DNA of 64,000 nt from Liolophura sinensis (GCF_032854445.1 NC_088305.1:18835717-18899716); one strand, 5' to 3'. Shown: positions 36,409-49,228, numbered from the stretch's first letter. Notes: generated by a model from the letters alone, not told the origin. Made by a program: numbers and translations.

Positions 36409-36519
36409 AGGCCTCTTGCACAAAGTCACAGTAGGTTAAGCCAGCATGGCGACATATGGTAAAACCATACGTTGCTAGGGCAGTAAGCTTAGGCTGCGAC
36501 TGCTTTGTGCAAGAGGCCT
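36409..36519. mobile_element. Short palindromic MITE-like element
   Basis: AGGCCTCTTGCACAAAG at 36409-36425 is repeated as its perfect inverse complement at 36503-36519, with further imperfect pairing inside (GTTAAGCC... against ...AAGCTTAGGC). The whole 111-bp stretch can fold into one long hairpin. Confidence 0.65.
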
Positions 36520-37464
36520 TTGATAAGTAACAAGTATATTTATTTTTTTGACTGCTGTTTTCCGCCGTACCATAACTTTATAAGATATGTCTCAAGTAAA
36601 ATACACTTCAACGAAAATGCCTCTTCTTTCCTCAGCCCATAATAGTCACTGTACAACAATGACGATATCTATCAATCTTGAAGACATTGCATTATGCCCT
36701 TCCCATCTCACCACAAAGTGATCCGGCTCGGACACATCGGAAGGGTGTGTCCTCTTGTTTGTCCACCAGATCTGGTGCACGGATGCTCATATACAGTATG
36801 ATACTACTAATCTCTGAATATATGTCTTTAAGTGTCAGTTGTAATCTCAAGTCCGCTGCCAAGCTCTACAGACAGATTATTGTTGACATCTGATCAAATT
36901 CCCTCGTTGTCCTGGGCTCAACACTTCGATTTCCCTTAGCTGTTATACATGTCGACACGAATTCCGGGAACTGCTTCTTTTATAAAATTCCAATAGTTCG
37001 TGGGAAACATATTAAAAAGCACTTTACCAAAGGCATACTTTCCTACCTCTGATACATAGCATTCTTCTAGCGGAAATTTTCGTTTTATTTATTTAAGTCA
37101 ATATTCATAACACTTATCACTGTTTTATGATCACTGCGTTTAGTACGTGCTAAAAAGATTGCGCATTATAAGCTTATACAGTTTTGGTGTCTTAATACGT
37201 TTTCCTCCCATTTTTGACGGTGGGATATTTTCAGTCATCAGCCATACACAGGTAAATTTTGTTTGATTAATAAAATTGATTTCACATTGAGGGCTTTGTC
37301 GTAAAGAATGAAAATTTCACGAACTGTATTTCATTCGGTTTTCAGTACCTTTTAATGATGAAGTCAGTTGACTGTTCATGTCTGCATTTTGTAGGATTCT
37401 GCGAGTCTGTCTCACAATTCCAACCGTGTCAACTGAAGTGAACGTTGTGAATTCTAACCGTTAC

Positions 37465-38082
37465 ACTAATAGTTATCGTGACAGTTATCGTGACGGTTTT
37501 CCAGACTGTTATCGTGACAGTTATTAAGACGGTTTTTCAGACTGTTATGGTCACAGCTATCCTGGAAGTTTTCCTGACAATTATCCTGGCAGCTAACCGG
37601 ACAATTGTACTGGCAGTTATTCTGACAATTATCCTGAATGTTATCCTGACATTTATCCTTTCAGTTTATATGACTGTTATCCTGGCAATTATCCTGACAT
37701 TTATCCTGAATCTTATCCTGACTGTTATCCTGACAGTTGTCATGACAATTATCTTGACTTTTATTCCGGCAGTTATCCTGACAATTATCCTGGCAGTTAT
37801 CCTGACAATTATCCTGACAGTTGTGCTGACAATTATCTGTCAGTTATTATGACTGTTATTCTGGCAGTTATCCTGACAATTCTCCTAACTGTTATCCTGA
37901 CAGTTGTCCTGACAATTATTCTGGCAGTTATCCCGACAGTTATCTTGACAGTTGTCACGGCAGTTATCCTAACAATTGTCCGAACAGTTGTCCTGACAGT
38001 TGTTCTGACAGTTACCCTGGTCGTTGTCATGACAGTTATCCTGACAGTTGTTTTGACTGCTATTCTAACAGTTACCCTGCTT
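37465..38082. repeat. 12-bp tandem array, about 50 copies
   Basis: Units alternate between TTATCCTGACAG, TTATCCTGACAA and TTATCCTGGCAG. In one + frame this reads Ile-Leu-Thr-Val type tetrapeptides, giving 113-124 codon frames that look like membrane protein but have no flanking gene structure. Confidence 0.93.
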
Positions 38083-38718
38083 CTCATAATACACACGGGA
38101 AGGTACCTGATGACAGTGGAATTTTCTTTGAGTGTATATTCTTCACTAAAGCTTAAAAAACGTTCACACGTTCAAAAAAGAGAAACTTAAGAACAGTTCG
38201 CAGTTGGAATCACTTAAATCTTTGGTATCACTCAAGCCTTGTACGACGCAACTGAAAAAAGCTCCTTCACAATTTTTTTCTTTCACATTGTGTTTTTAGT
38301 GGGGGGGGGGGGGGGTGGTGAGAGAGTGGAGATGAAGAATATATCTTTCAGCGGCTAGGAGTTAATATTCTATTCAGTTAGATGCTCTGTGGAGAGCAAG
38401 ATACTGATCCGGAAGATAGCTCTCCCAGGATAGTGCAAATCTGACAGAAAACTGATGTCCTTAAGGCGATCAATCTTAACGGCTGAAGAGAAAACTGTTT
38501 AACTATAGATAGCCAGTTTATCCCTGAGTTGAGTCTTATCTTTTCTACCACTTCTTTTCACAGAATACCTCTGATTCGCGTAGCAGGGAACAGTGTTGTT
38601 GGCGCATTGATTTTTCCATACTGTATTTTATAACACTCTCGATTTTAACTCCAACTGTAGACGTCCCCAACAATTCCGGTGGTGTTATACTATACCACCA
38701 CCTGTATCCAATATACAC

Positions 38719-38885
38719 GTGGGTCTCCGTGACCGAGATGGTTAGAGTGCGAGGGCGGTGCAATTACCGAGGAGCCTCTGACCGAAGCAATCGCTATCAG
38801 TTCAACTCCAGCTCATGCTTGCTTCCCCTCACGCCATACGTGGAAAAGACTTGCAGCAACCTGCCGATGGTATAAATGAAATATG
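38719..38885 (+). mobile_element. SINE, family 1, with head but deleted 3' part
   Basis: The head GGTCTCCGTGACCGAGATGG carries a mutated A box, followed by GAGGAGCCTCTGACC, TCAGTTCAACTCCAGCTCAT and GCAGCAACCTGCCGATGG. The sequence then jumps to TATAAATGAAATATG, so about 80 bp of the usual body is missing. Confidence 0.85.
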
Positions 38886-41064
38886 TGAAACATTTGTACT
38901 GATAAACAGTTTCTGGTCGTCGTCATGATTTTAAGCCTTCAAATGAAGAGACCAACATTCCTGGCGTATATCAGAATAAAGTCACCATAGAAAGTCTTCT
39001 TAGGATTAAGTTCAAACTTCAGATGACGTAAGATTTTCTTATCCCCTACACATGTAGGTACGCGGCTTGTGTTGACCTTTATACACCTTTCGTTCGTTGC
39101 ATTTGTGAGAACAGTATCAATGTAACACTGGAAGGCCTATATATTTGTTGGTTGTGTAAGAAATGTCATTGTTCAACTCACCGTGTTATTGATTGTTACG
39201 TGAGCAACTGCCGTCAGCTTCTAAATTTAGCTTGCCACTGTTTACATATGCTGAGTTCAGGGCCTGCTGTCTGCCTCTGCCTTAGAATGCTCCAGAATAC
39301 CCTCAGTTCGGGGCCTGTTTGTTTACAACAAGTGTTTAAGAATTTTCTTATTCTAGAAAATTCCACCAGTCTAGATAAGACCTATGAAAGCAGGTCAAAA
39401 GGGGAGAAAGGAGAATTATTGAGAGTTTTGGATGCTTTCGCTGTGTATTACTTTAGTAGGCCTTTTGTGCTGAATTTTGGTGTCTTTATAACCTCTGGCT
39501 TTGTTATAGCACTTGTTTAGTCTGAACTTGTATATATAATTTGTGCTCTTGTGTGCACAGTGCATATTAGTTCACGGACCATGTCTGTGGAATTTTGTGT
39601 ATATTTCGTCATACACTCAGTTATACTCAGTTAATTTTCCCTCTTATGCGTGCATGTATGCCTGTATGGTTTTCTGCATTGTGGAATATATGCGTCCGTT
39701 TGGACTTGACACCGTTGTACATGTAAGTACTTTAGTATTTGTACAGATACTGCTATCCTTTCTTGTTAAACTTAAGTACTTTAGTATTTGTAAAAGTCTT
39801 GTTATCTGTTCTTGTTAAACCTAATAAATTGTTGTAAAATAAAATCTGCTGGTATTGGTTACTTTTTTTGTGCGGCTAAACTGTCGTGTATTTCGAACAA
39901 GCCATCTGTTTATAATATATACAGTTTGGGTTGTAACATGATGTATATGTTTGCTTTCTTCAACAATATCACTGTACCGCATTTAACTTTCATGTGTACG
40001 GTACTAACATTTCCCACATGCCGTTGACGCCTACTGTCATTGCACGGCTACTATCGCATGTATGATCCATTTACAAACGCTTTCGCTATATCTAGGACAC
40101 CCAAATCTGACGTAAACTACCATAGAGTCTGTTTGGATACTGTTTACATGCCACTTGCAGGATCCACTTTCAAAAAATGTCAATAAATCCATATTTCTTA
40201 TCTTTCCTCAATAATAACGTCGTTTTATGGCGCATTACTCCCAAATAACCCCATTCACGAATAAGAAACATTTGGTGAAGTTTTCCGAATCCTTCCCCTG
40301 CTCTATATGTCGCTTAGTCTGTCTGTGTGTCACGCAGGCGGTGGGTCGTATCTTTGTCAGCCTATGATTTAACTGTGTTATGATATTACTTAACGAAGTG
40401 CCTGTACATAAGGCTACACCAAATTGCACGCGGGCTATTATAAATTTGCGCTTGTTAACTCTTACGACCTGTTTGCAAAGTTGTTGCTAATCTAATCACA
40501 ATGACGAAATCTGTGTAAAGGGAGCCCTGGGCAATTCACACCAGTGATTATTTCTTTCTTTTTTTTCTTTTCAGTGTTTATTTTTTCTCTCTTCACTGTC
40601 GCCTGTTTCTTAAAGCAGTTCATTTTCCATTCTGTTAGATAATCTACAGATATGAAGCTGTTGATCCTAAGGTTCATCTCACGGAACAGCGCGGAGCTCT
40701 TAGAAATCTGGCGTTCCTGATAATTAGACGAAGGAAACAGAATGTTAACTACGTAGAAAAGCAACCTGTTTATCCCGAGGCAGTTATGTTGTCTGCTTTC
40801 TAATTAGTTTCTCATTTTTATCCACACTAGCTTTGATTCGAATGATGAAATGCCGCTATTATGAGACCATTGAGGTTCGGGTAAGATGATGGCCAGCAGT
40901 AGAGGGATTAAAGAGACGTCTCTTTTAGGGTGAACTTGAGCGTTAAGTACGCTGTATCCATTAGCTGAGACTACTTAGTGTTCCTTGACACAGAGAACGT
41001 TTGAACTGATAAATGAACCACGCTTTTCAGCTGAAACGGGCATAATTGTATATTCAAAACATTT
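38886..41064. other. No gene recognised
   Basis: A 122-codon + frame at 39152-39520 is Cys- and Leu-rich and not recognised. It is followed by the 50-bp duplication with an AATAAA at about 39822. A non-coding transcript is possible but unsupported. Confidence 0.35.
39724..39825. repeat. Direct duplication of about 50 bp
   Basis: AAGTACTTTAGTATTTGTAC and TCTTGTTAAACTTAAGTACT precede a second AAGTACTTTAGTATTTGTAA and TCTTGTTAAACCTAATAAAT. An AATAAA follows. Confidence 0.75.
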
Positions 41065-41475
41065 ATCTGTTAATTTTAACATAAAATCTGTTGTCTGAGT
41101 GATGCTAGAGTAGAGTGTATTCTTTTATTATAACACAACATACAACATAATATCTTGTTAGTCTAGCAGAATATTTATTTATTTATTTGATTGGTGTTTT
41201 ACGCCGTACTCAAGAATATTTCACTTATATGACGGTGGCCAGCACTATGGTGGGTGGAAACCGGGCAGAGCCCGGGGGAAACCCACGACCATCCGCAGGT
41301 TGCTAACGGACCTTCCTACGTACGTCCGGAGAGGAAGCCAGCATGAGCTGGACTTGAAAGCAGAATATTTATGTTGAATTAATAAAATATGTCTGTTATA
41401 TTTAACAGAATAATCCGCTGCAATAGCTGAATTCATTCTAGCATCACTCAGAAAATAGACTTTCTGTTAAATTTC
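41065..41475. mobile_element. MITE-like element interrupted by a SINE
   Basis: ATCTGTTAATTTTAACATAA with GTTGTCTGAGTGATGCTAGA at the left is mirrored by TCTAGCATCACTCAGAAAAT and CTTTCTGTTAAATTT at the right. The internal sequence follows the 57.1-kb element on the opposite strand. A family 1 SINE with a 13-bp target duplication interrupts it. Confidence 0.75.
41172..41358 (-). mobile_element. SINE, family 1, inserted in a MITE
   Basis: The inverted AAATA tail, 3' domain and body run to CATGAGCTGGACTTGAA. The 13-mer AGCAGAATATTTA is present at 41165-41177 and 41359-41371 as target duplication. The interrupted host element is the MITE at 41065-41475, whose undisturbed relative at 57.1 kb shows the empty site. 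Confidence 0.92.
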
Positions 41476-41540
41476 ACAATTTTTTTTTTTAGACTTAGGG
41501 GACAGTGTGGTTGTTGTTGGGCACTATTTGTTTGTTTAAG

Positions 41541-41735
41541 ATTTATTTATTTATTTATTTGATTACATTTTTATTTATATTTTACGCCGTTCTGAACAAT
41601 ATTTCACTTATATGACGGCGGCCAGCATGATTGTGGGAGGAAATCAAGAATAGTCCGGGGGAGATCCACAACCATCCGCAAGCTGCTAACAGATTTTCCC
41701 ACGTACGATCGTCGAGGAAGGCAGTATGAGTTATC
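41541..41735 (-). mobile_element. SINE, family 1, 3' fragment
   Basis: ATTTATTTATTTATTTATTT then GATTACATTTTTATTTATAT precede the inverted 3' domain ACGCCGTTCTGAACAATATT and the body with GACGGCGGCCAGCATGATTG. It is more diverged than its neighbour at 41.2 kb, in the same orientation. Confidence 0.85.
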
Positions 41736-41854
41736 CAATTCTGCAATACTTGGGAGCTAGCCGCCGGAAACTTTTCACTAAACCAAGCCACAGCAAGTAT
41801 GATTCCGAAGCATTCCAGTTCGAGATATCTATACCATATTAGACACCTCAAAAA

Positions 41855-42190
41855 TTGTCTAGAGCGCCCGCCCCCGAAGTCCGGGATCAAATCGGGGTCG
41901 CGTCAAACCAAAGTACTGTACAATGGTACTAACTCTTGCCACGTTTGGCGCTGAACGCTGAGAAGTTAGGTGAAGGAAGCAGGACTGCTTGGAACGATGT
42001 CAGTATAATGTGACTGGGTGTGGTGTCACGTCTGGTGTCTTCGCCATGATAACCCAGAGACGGTAGCATTTTGGCGGCACGGATTCGCCCTGCCACAAGG
42101 AGACACATGTATATGTACATACACCTGTTGACTCCTCGTCGTCATATGACTGGAAAATTGTTAAGTATGATTTAAAACCTCAAGCATTGC
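41855..42190 (+). mobile_element. tRNA-derived SINE, family 3
   Basis: A B-box-like GGGATCAAATCGGGG is followed by the family 3 body (GTGTCAGTATAATGTGACTGGG-type, GGTGTCACGTCTGGTGTCTTC, GGCGGCACGGATTCGCCCTG) and the 3' domain CGTCATATGACTGGAAAATT. The tail is degenerate. Confidence 0.85.
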
Positions 42191-43254
42191 TTTACCAGTT
42201 TAATAGCACTGAGATTGGTTGGCCATGTTCCCAGCTTAGCTTCCATATTAAAACGCTGTTGCATTCACTATCCTGGAACTCAGTCCTGTTGCTTGCGCTC
42301 TACTCAGAGTGTAAATAATCCACAAAAACAGGTTTTCCGTGATCTTCAAGTAATTCTGAATTCATATCATTTTGATATCTCTGAATGATTAATACCATAC
42401 AATCGCAAATACTACAAATGCAACCGAGGCATCCAGTTGGACAGCTCATGAACTTGGCAAAGCGCCATCTGTGTTCTGTCATACTCGCTACCAAAATTGC
42501 TTTTCTTTAGAAACACGTACAACACAAGCTCTACATATTGATAGCAGCACCCACATGCGGTTAAAAAAAACTCCATGCAGTAACACAGCCTGCATTACTG
42601 CCTCCGCGAATAGACTATATTGTTTTTTTTATAACAGAATTATGGAACACCCAGCTCTAAAACGATACTGCCATGAGATCATATAATACAAGATAAGAAA
42701 TAAAATTTAGTTATGAGGTTACATTAAACTGAAACGCGCGAGCAGTGTCAAATATGGCAGTGTCAAAAACAGGGTTCGGATTAACGTCGATAGGAGTTTA
42801 GGTAGCTGGTGATGCCATTTGTCAGAACATGTTGAACTCTGCCCAATACCCAGCATTCCACTGGGTTTTTTTTAAATAATTATGGCAATGAGTTCTTGCC
42901 GTCAAACCGAGCTTATGCAGTTTAATATTATGAAATTAGAAAATGTGTTCTAACTTCATTTTCTGTGCAGACATATGGATTTCAGTCATATCCATATGAA
43001 GAGCTTGTGTTGTTACGTGTCACTGAGTAAACGCAATTTTGGTAGTGGGTATGACTGATTTAGCAGTCAATTTGATATAGGTGACTGGCTAGAAGAAATA
43101 GATTATAGGGTAAACTCGGTTGATCTTCCCACAACCACGATTGTCTTCATTTTTACAATAGTTGCTTGAAATTGCTTCTGTTAATGATTAAAACCATATT
43201 TAAAACTGAAACTACCAAAACACCTTGTATATCGATCTATTATTGGAGTACTGA

Positions 43255-43538
43255 AGTACCGGGTTGGATCATACCAAAGGCTTTGAAAATGGTACTTGTT
43301 GCTGCCTCACTTGGTACTTAGGACTTAGACGTTAGACCAAGGAAACAGGACTGGTTAGTCCGGTGTCAGTATAATGTGACTGGGTGGGTTGTGATGTTTT
43401 CTGGTTTCTTCGGCATGATACTTGAGTGACGGCAGCATTTGGCGGCATGGGCTCGGCTGGCCACAAGACGACACAGTATACTAGTCACTAATGCCATATG
43501 ACTGAAAACTTGTCAAGTACGACGCTCAACCCTTAGCA
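43255..43538 (+). mobile_element. SINE, family 3
   Basis: The copy runs from GGATCATACCAAAGGCTTTG through GGTACTTGTTGCTGCCTCAC and GGCGGCATGGGCTCG to the 3' domain GCCATATGACTGAAAAC and GTACGACG. It is diverged in the last 40 bp. Confidence 0.84.
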
Positions 43539-44060
43539 TACATACCTATTTATTTGTGTACTGCCTCTTTGATTTAATTAATACGTTCCACGATCATATC
43601 TTTTACCAGGTCATGCCGACAGCGGCCGACTCGATTCGAAGATAGCAAAGTTCAGCTGGCTGTCGATGTTCCAGTTAATTATAGTTAGGTATAGTCTTTG
43701 TTTTTCTCGAACAACTGCGTGATATGAATTCACAAAAAAAATCACGATTAAAGGAAATCTGTTCTGGTAGCTTACGGAGTTGACATCTTGAGCACAGCAC
43801 ACTCGAAATGACTGAGATCCAACATGGCCAGTGGAAGTGTACAAATTTGTATTTATGAAATTTAAGCTCGGAAGAATTATGAAACAGACCTCAGATCTAC
43901 CATTTTCTATGCCACTCTCTATACCTCTTTTTTACCACTTAAAGAAACTTTAATTCCCCTCACATCACTTCTAGCTATCACACTGTCCTGGTTGATCTGG
44001 TTTTGCTCTCGATGATGTTGTCTTTATTTTTCTAGTGTATACCTGCATAACGCTGGATTC

Positions 44061-45526
44061 TGTTGGTGGCCTTAGCATTCCCGAGGTCTGGTCCCTGTTG
44101 GGGGATTAATCATCCCCGAGATCTGGTCCCTGTTGGTGGACTAAGCATCGCACCGGTCTGGTCCTTGCTGGTGGACTAAGCATCCCGAGGTCTGGTCCCT
44201 GTTTGTGGACTAAGCATCCCCGAGGCCTGGCCCCTGCTCGTGGATTAAGCATCCCCGAGGTCTAGTCCCTGCTGGTGGACTAAGCCTTCCCGAGGTCTGA
44301 TTCTGCTGGTGGACTAAGCATCCCCGAGGTCTGGTCCCTGCTGGTGGACTAAGCATCCCCGAGGCCTGGTCCCTGCTGGTGGACTAAGCATCGCACCGGT
44401 CTGGTCCTTGCCAGTGGACTATTCATCCCGAGGTCTGGTCCCTGTTGGTGGATTAAGGAAACCCGAGGTCTGGTCCCTGCTGGTGGACTAAGCATCCCCG
44501 AGGTCTGGTTTCTGCTGGTGGACTAAGCATACCCGAGGTCTGGTCTCTGTTAGCGGATTAAGTACCCCTGAGGTCTGCTCCCTGCTGGTGGACTAAGGAT
44601 CTTCGTGGTCTGGTTCCTGTTGGTGGACTAAGCATCTCCAAGGCCTGATTCTGCTGCTGGACTAAGCATCCCCGAGGCCTTGTCACTGGTTTTGGACTAA
44701 GCATCCTCGAGGCCTGGTCCCTGTTCGTGGATTAAGCATCCCCGAGGCCTTCCCCCTGCTTGTGGATTAAGCATCCCCGAGGCCTGGTCCCTGCTGTAGG
44801 ACTAAGCATCCCCGAGGCCTGATTCTGCTGGTGGACTAAGCATCCCCGAGACCTGGTCCCTGCTGGTGGACTAAGCATTCCCGAGGCCTATTCCCTGCTG
44901 GTGGACTAAGCATCCCGGAAGCCTGGTCTCTGCCGGTGGACTAAGCACCGCACCGGTCTGGTCCCTGTTGGTGGACTAAGCATCCCCGAGGTCTGTTCCC
45001 TGCTGGTGGATTGAGCATCCCCGAGGTCTGGTTCCTGCTGGTGGACTAAGCATTCCCGAGGCCTGCTCCCTGTTGGTGGACTAAGCATCCCCGAGACCTG
45101 TTCCCTGCTGGTGGACTAAGCATCCCCGAGGCCTGATTCTTGTTGGTGGATTAAGCATCCCCGAGGTCTGGTCCCTGTTGTTGGACTAAGTATCCCGGAG
45201 GCCTGGTTCCTGTTGGTGGACTAAGCATCCCCGAGGTCTGGTCCCTGTTGGGGGATTATTCATCCCCGAGGTCTGGTCCCTGTTGGTGGACTAAGCATCG
45301 CACCGGTCTGGTCCCTGTTGGTGGACTAAGCATCGCATCGGTCTGGTCCTTGCTGGTGGACTAAGCATCCCGAGGTCTGGTCCCTGATGGTGGACTAAGC
45401 ATCCCCGAGGCCTGGCTCCTGCTGGTGGACTAAGCATCCCAGAGGCCTGATCCTGGTTGGTGGACTAAGCATCTCCGAGGCATGATCCCTGTTTGTGGAC
45501 TAAGCACCCTCTAAAGATGGTCCCTT
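44061..45526 (+). repeat. 35-bp minisatellite, about 42 copies
   Basis: The unit is CTGGTGGACTAAGCATCCCC plus GAGGTCTGGTCCCTG. Variant units include GCATCGCACCGGTCTGG and GAGGCCTGATTCTG types that recur through the array. The same family, with variants, lies inverted at 62.85 kb. Confidence 0.96.
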
Positions 45527-46679
45527 TGAATTGTTTTCGTGTTATTGTTAACTGAATGTGATGACAACACAGCATTTTGGTTAGTTTTAGACCAATGACG
45601 TCTAATGTATTGCAATTAACAATTAAGTTTTATGATTTAAACCTGCTGAAGCCAGTACATATTAGTACATAATTTGCTACTATTTAAGGGTTTACGGTTG
45701 GAATAAAAGCTGAAAATTTAAAAGAACTGCTGTAGTCTTTTGTACAGAAAATACGAATAAAAAAATCACCTGAGACCTACTTCATTTAATTAGTACAGCT
45801 AGACTTAAGGTATATTTCCAAAAAAGCCCACGGCCTACATTTTTCACAGCTGGAAACCTTATAATTGGTTTGAAAATTTAGCCTTCGTCTATAGTCACAA
45901 TGGCAAAAATTCAATTTATCAAGAAAAGGATACTTTCATTAATGGTTTTTTTTTTCTTTTTTCTTTCTTTTTTGGTACTTTTTCATTTTAATGATTTATT
46001 TTCTCAACGCCCCGTTTTTAGGTTGACATATAAATTTCTACTGTATTTAATTATCTTCGAATATCAAGTTACTGAACCGGATGGAAAACTTCATGGGGCA
46101 TCGCGGGCCTGAAAGAAAACTGCAATTTATTTAATACTTGGATGAAGAAAACTGTGAGGTGAACGACAGATGGGCGTTTTACTGCGGGGCACTGGCGGTA
46201 TCTTTCGTCTTCATTGTCGCTTCTTTCTACACACTACTGCTGTTAATAACATAATGTTGAAGTGAGAATGGGTGCTGACTTAGCTTCAAAAAATACATAG
46301 TAAATCCGATCCCCATTTTCTTCCGAAAGGAATGGCTAAGCCTATGCGTCGAAACAGACATTCAAATACCAGCCATCAAACAAAATGGACGTTCCAGGTG
46401 AACAATCGTAAGGCCAATTCCCAAACCGAAATTTATCACACACCACCAACTAATGAAGTGTATATTAAAATACAAAAGAGAATCAATGATGTTGGAAAGA
46501 TGCGAATGAGTGAAATCAATATTCGAATCGATTATCATGCCAGTATATAAGTTGAAAATAATAAAATATGTGTCTCAGTTGCGCTTTGATGTAATTTGGA
46601 CTATGTTGTATATTTTTAAAAATTAAAAAAAAAGAAGAAAATTCTGAACGTCCAACAAAATATCAAATCTGTTTTCAGT

Positions 46680-47015
46680 GAAAGATGTTTTCAGAGCTTG
46701 AGTTGATTTAAAATGTGATACATATACATTCGGGACCCAAGAGGAACATATTGCCTTTGGCGAAATTCGACAGCTCTCGTTGGATACAAAACTGACATTC
46801 GTTGGGAGTTCCATAGATTCGTATACAAAATGGTTTTTGCCAAAAATTCGACAGTTCTCGTTCAATACAAAGTGACTTTGGCTGAAGATTCAGTAGCTCT
46901 CGGATACAAAACGTTTATCATTGTACTGTATTTAAAATGACTTCAATCTAAAGTTCCATGCACGGCTAGATACAAAATGACGTTCGCCGAAGACTTCACG
47001 ATTCTAGTCCCATCG
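46680..47015. repeat. Degenerate tandem array of about 60 bp
   Basis: Recurring blocks are GATACAAAATGAC, TTCG-CGAA and ATTCGACAGCTCTCGTT in about five diverged copies. Confidence 0.65.
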
Positions 47016-47392
47016 ACGCGCTCATACCATCTTCATTTAATCAAACTAGCGATGTCCGACATCATCCACCTTTACTTCGAAACAAGGAAATACACGCTTA
47101 TAGGGAACGATGAGTGAATGGCTGAAAATGCCCCGGCGGTAGTATACTGGCCGCAATGCCATTGACTATCGAAAGAGTAGGTTTCTGAAGACTTTTGTTT
47201 GTACAGTAAAGGAAGGGTGATTACGAAGCCTACATAGCGCAGTATCAACCATGCTGGTAGGAAGATGCGTATACCTCTTATAAGGGCGGTTTTTTTCTCT
47301 CAGGATCTGTCTGGTGGCAGCCACTCATATATCCCCGTCCTATCCGGAACAAAAAAATGTCGGTTGCGTTAAACACAAATTAAAAAAACTTA

Positions 47393-47634
47393 TTCATTTA
47401 TTGATTTATTTATTTGGTGTTTAAGGCCGTACAGAAGAATAATTTAGTTATACGACGGCGGCGGCCGACATTATGGTGGGGGGAAACTGGACATAGTCCG
47501 GGGGAACCTCGCGACCATCCGCAGGCCTTCCCACTTTCGGCCGGAGAGTAAGCCAGCATGAACTGGACTTGAACTCACAGCGACTACATTGATGAGAGGC
47601 TTCTGGGTCATCGCGCCGCGCTGGCGAGCTATAC
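47393..47634 (-). mobile_element. SINE, family 1, nearly full length
   Basis: The copy runs from the ATTTATTGATTTATTTATTT tail through GACGGCGGCGGCCGACATT to ACTTGAACTCACAGCGAC and CTTCTGGGTCATCGCGC, so the B-box region is present and the A-box end is eroded. Confidence 0.9.
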
Positions 47635-48596
47635 GGGACGAATATCTAACTCAATAAATGCAGATCTATGGTGTACAGTAGTAGAACGTATTTAAAATTC
47701 TGAAAACAAGACAATTCGACTGGCTATGCTTTATGAGTTCATATATGTTTTACTCAAAGTGTGCAGCTAATGATTGGTTTGATGGGTTATAGACTTGTAT
47801 GTCAATTACATTGAACTAGACTTTAATATGGACGGATGCTAGGCCTAGAAAATGCACGGTGCTTTGCGTATTTTTATCCCTTGTTAGGCATGGTGGTGTT
47901 AAGCCATAATTATTCATTCATTTTTAGGCACGATGGATTGAAGAAAATTGTTTACTGCAGCTACAGACGTGTGTGACCAATGTGACGTGTGTGCAAGTCT
48001 GGCAAGATGCCAACATGCATAATATGAAACGTTAGATGGTGTCTGCCTGCTTCAAGTCTGCAGGATAAGGTGTGTTAGAAAGCCAGCTAATTGCAAATGA
48101 GTTGGTGTTATGTGTAGATCAAACTCTGGTATTTCTGTCTTTGTTATGGACAGAATCAAACCGGGTTTAGCCTTTTAGCCCAGACATGTCACCGTGGAAT
48201 AACTGTAGGACTGCGGTTGGTACGTGCTGGGGGCATCTACCGCATTTACCGTTCCGGATTGATTGCACGTCACGTGTGACCAGTCTGAGTAGGCTGAGAG
48301 CCGTCAAACATATCATAATACAAAAGGTTACGGCACATATTAAAACCAGAGGAGACACATGTGGTTGGCAAATGGTCACACCATCCTTACACACATCTTC
48401 ACTAATACCGTGACCGTTGGATACAGAGTCATAAAAGGCACACATTGGAAATAAAAAGATTATCAGTCCCGGGCCAGATATTATGTCGTCTGGACGGGAA
48501 ATTATCTCCTGCGGGCGAGATTTGTGTTTATATGCTTCGTACTTAGATCTGAAAGCCCCTCGTAATTTGTCCCCTCTACATCCAACCGGATTTAAA

Positions 48597-48800
48597 TATA
48601 TTTATTTATGTATTTGCTTGATTGTTTACGCCGTGATACGTGAATTATGCTTTACTAATTCTACGGTGGTCAGAATTATGGTGGGAGGAAACCGGGCAAC
48701 CCCCGGGGGAAACCCAACACCATCCGCATGTTGCTGTCACGTATGGCATGAGAGGAACCGGCATGAGTTCGACTTGAACTCACAGCGACCGCCTTCGTAA
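48597..48800 (-). mobile_element. SINE, family 1, 5'-eroded
   Basis: The inverted tail and a decayed 3' domain (TTACGCCGTGATACG) are followed by TATGGTGGGAGGAAACCGGG and GACTTGAACTCACAGCGACC. The A-box end is absent. Confidence 0.87.
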
Positions 48801-49099
48801 TTTTACGCCTGTGAGAAACGATTGGTAATTTTAAACTTCTACGTTTCCAACAACAATAGGAGGACATAAATTAAGAGAAACTAAATCTCTTTCGCTTGGT
48901 CTTTTTTGGCCTTTACTCCAAGTTTCTTCAGATTTATAATAAGTTTAATTCGTTTTCGTGTTAAATTAAATCATGGGGTATATAAACAGGTACAATCAAA
49001 GAGAAACTGAGATGCATATTTTGAATATCGACATATAAACAAGCAAGGAGTACGATGTGGATTACTTCTCATTGCATGAATCCATCCTTATTAATAATA

Positions 49100-49228
49100 T
49101 GTATATACTTTCTTAGTTCTTCGGTTGTCTAATAGTCGTGTTGGGAATTGGCCTTGTCATTATCGAGCCGGAACAGCCATTTTGGTTGACAGCGGGTATA
49201 CAAATGTCTCTTTTGACTCCGAGGTTCC
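49100..49228. repeat. Dispersed repeat, copy 2
   Basis: CGTGTTGGGAATTGGCCTTG, TTATCGAGCCGGA and GCGGGTATACAAATGTC match the block at 33.0 kb in the same orientation. This copy has about 15 bp more in the middle. Confidence 0.6.

Noticed and set aside
48167-48445. Small membrane protein on the - strand
   Set aside because: 92 codons with one hydrophobic stretch; the + strand is also open, and there is no homologue I recognise.
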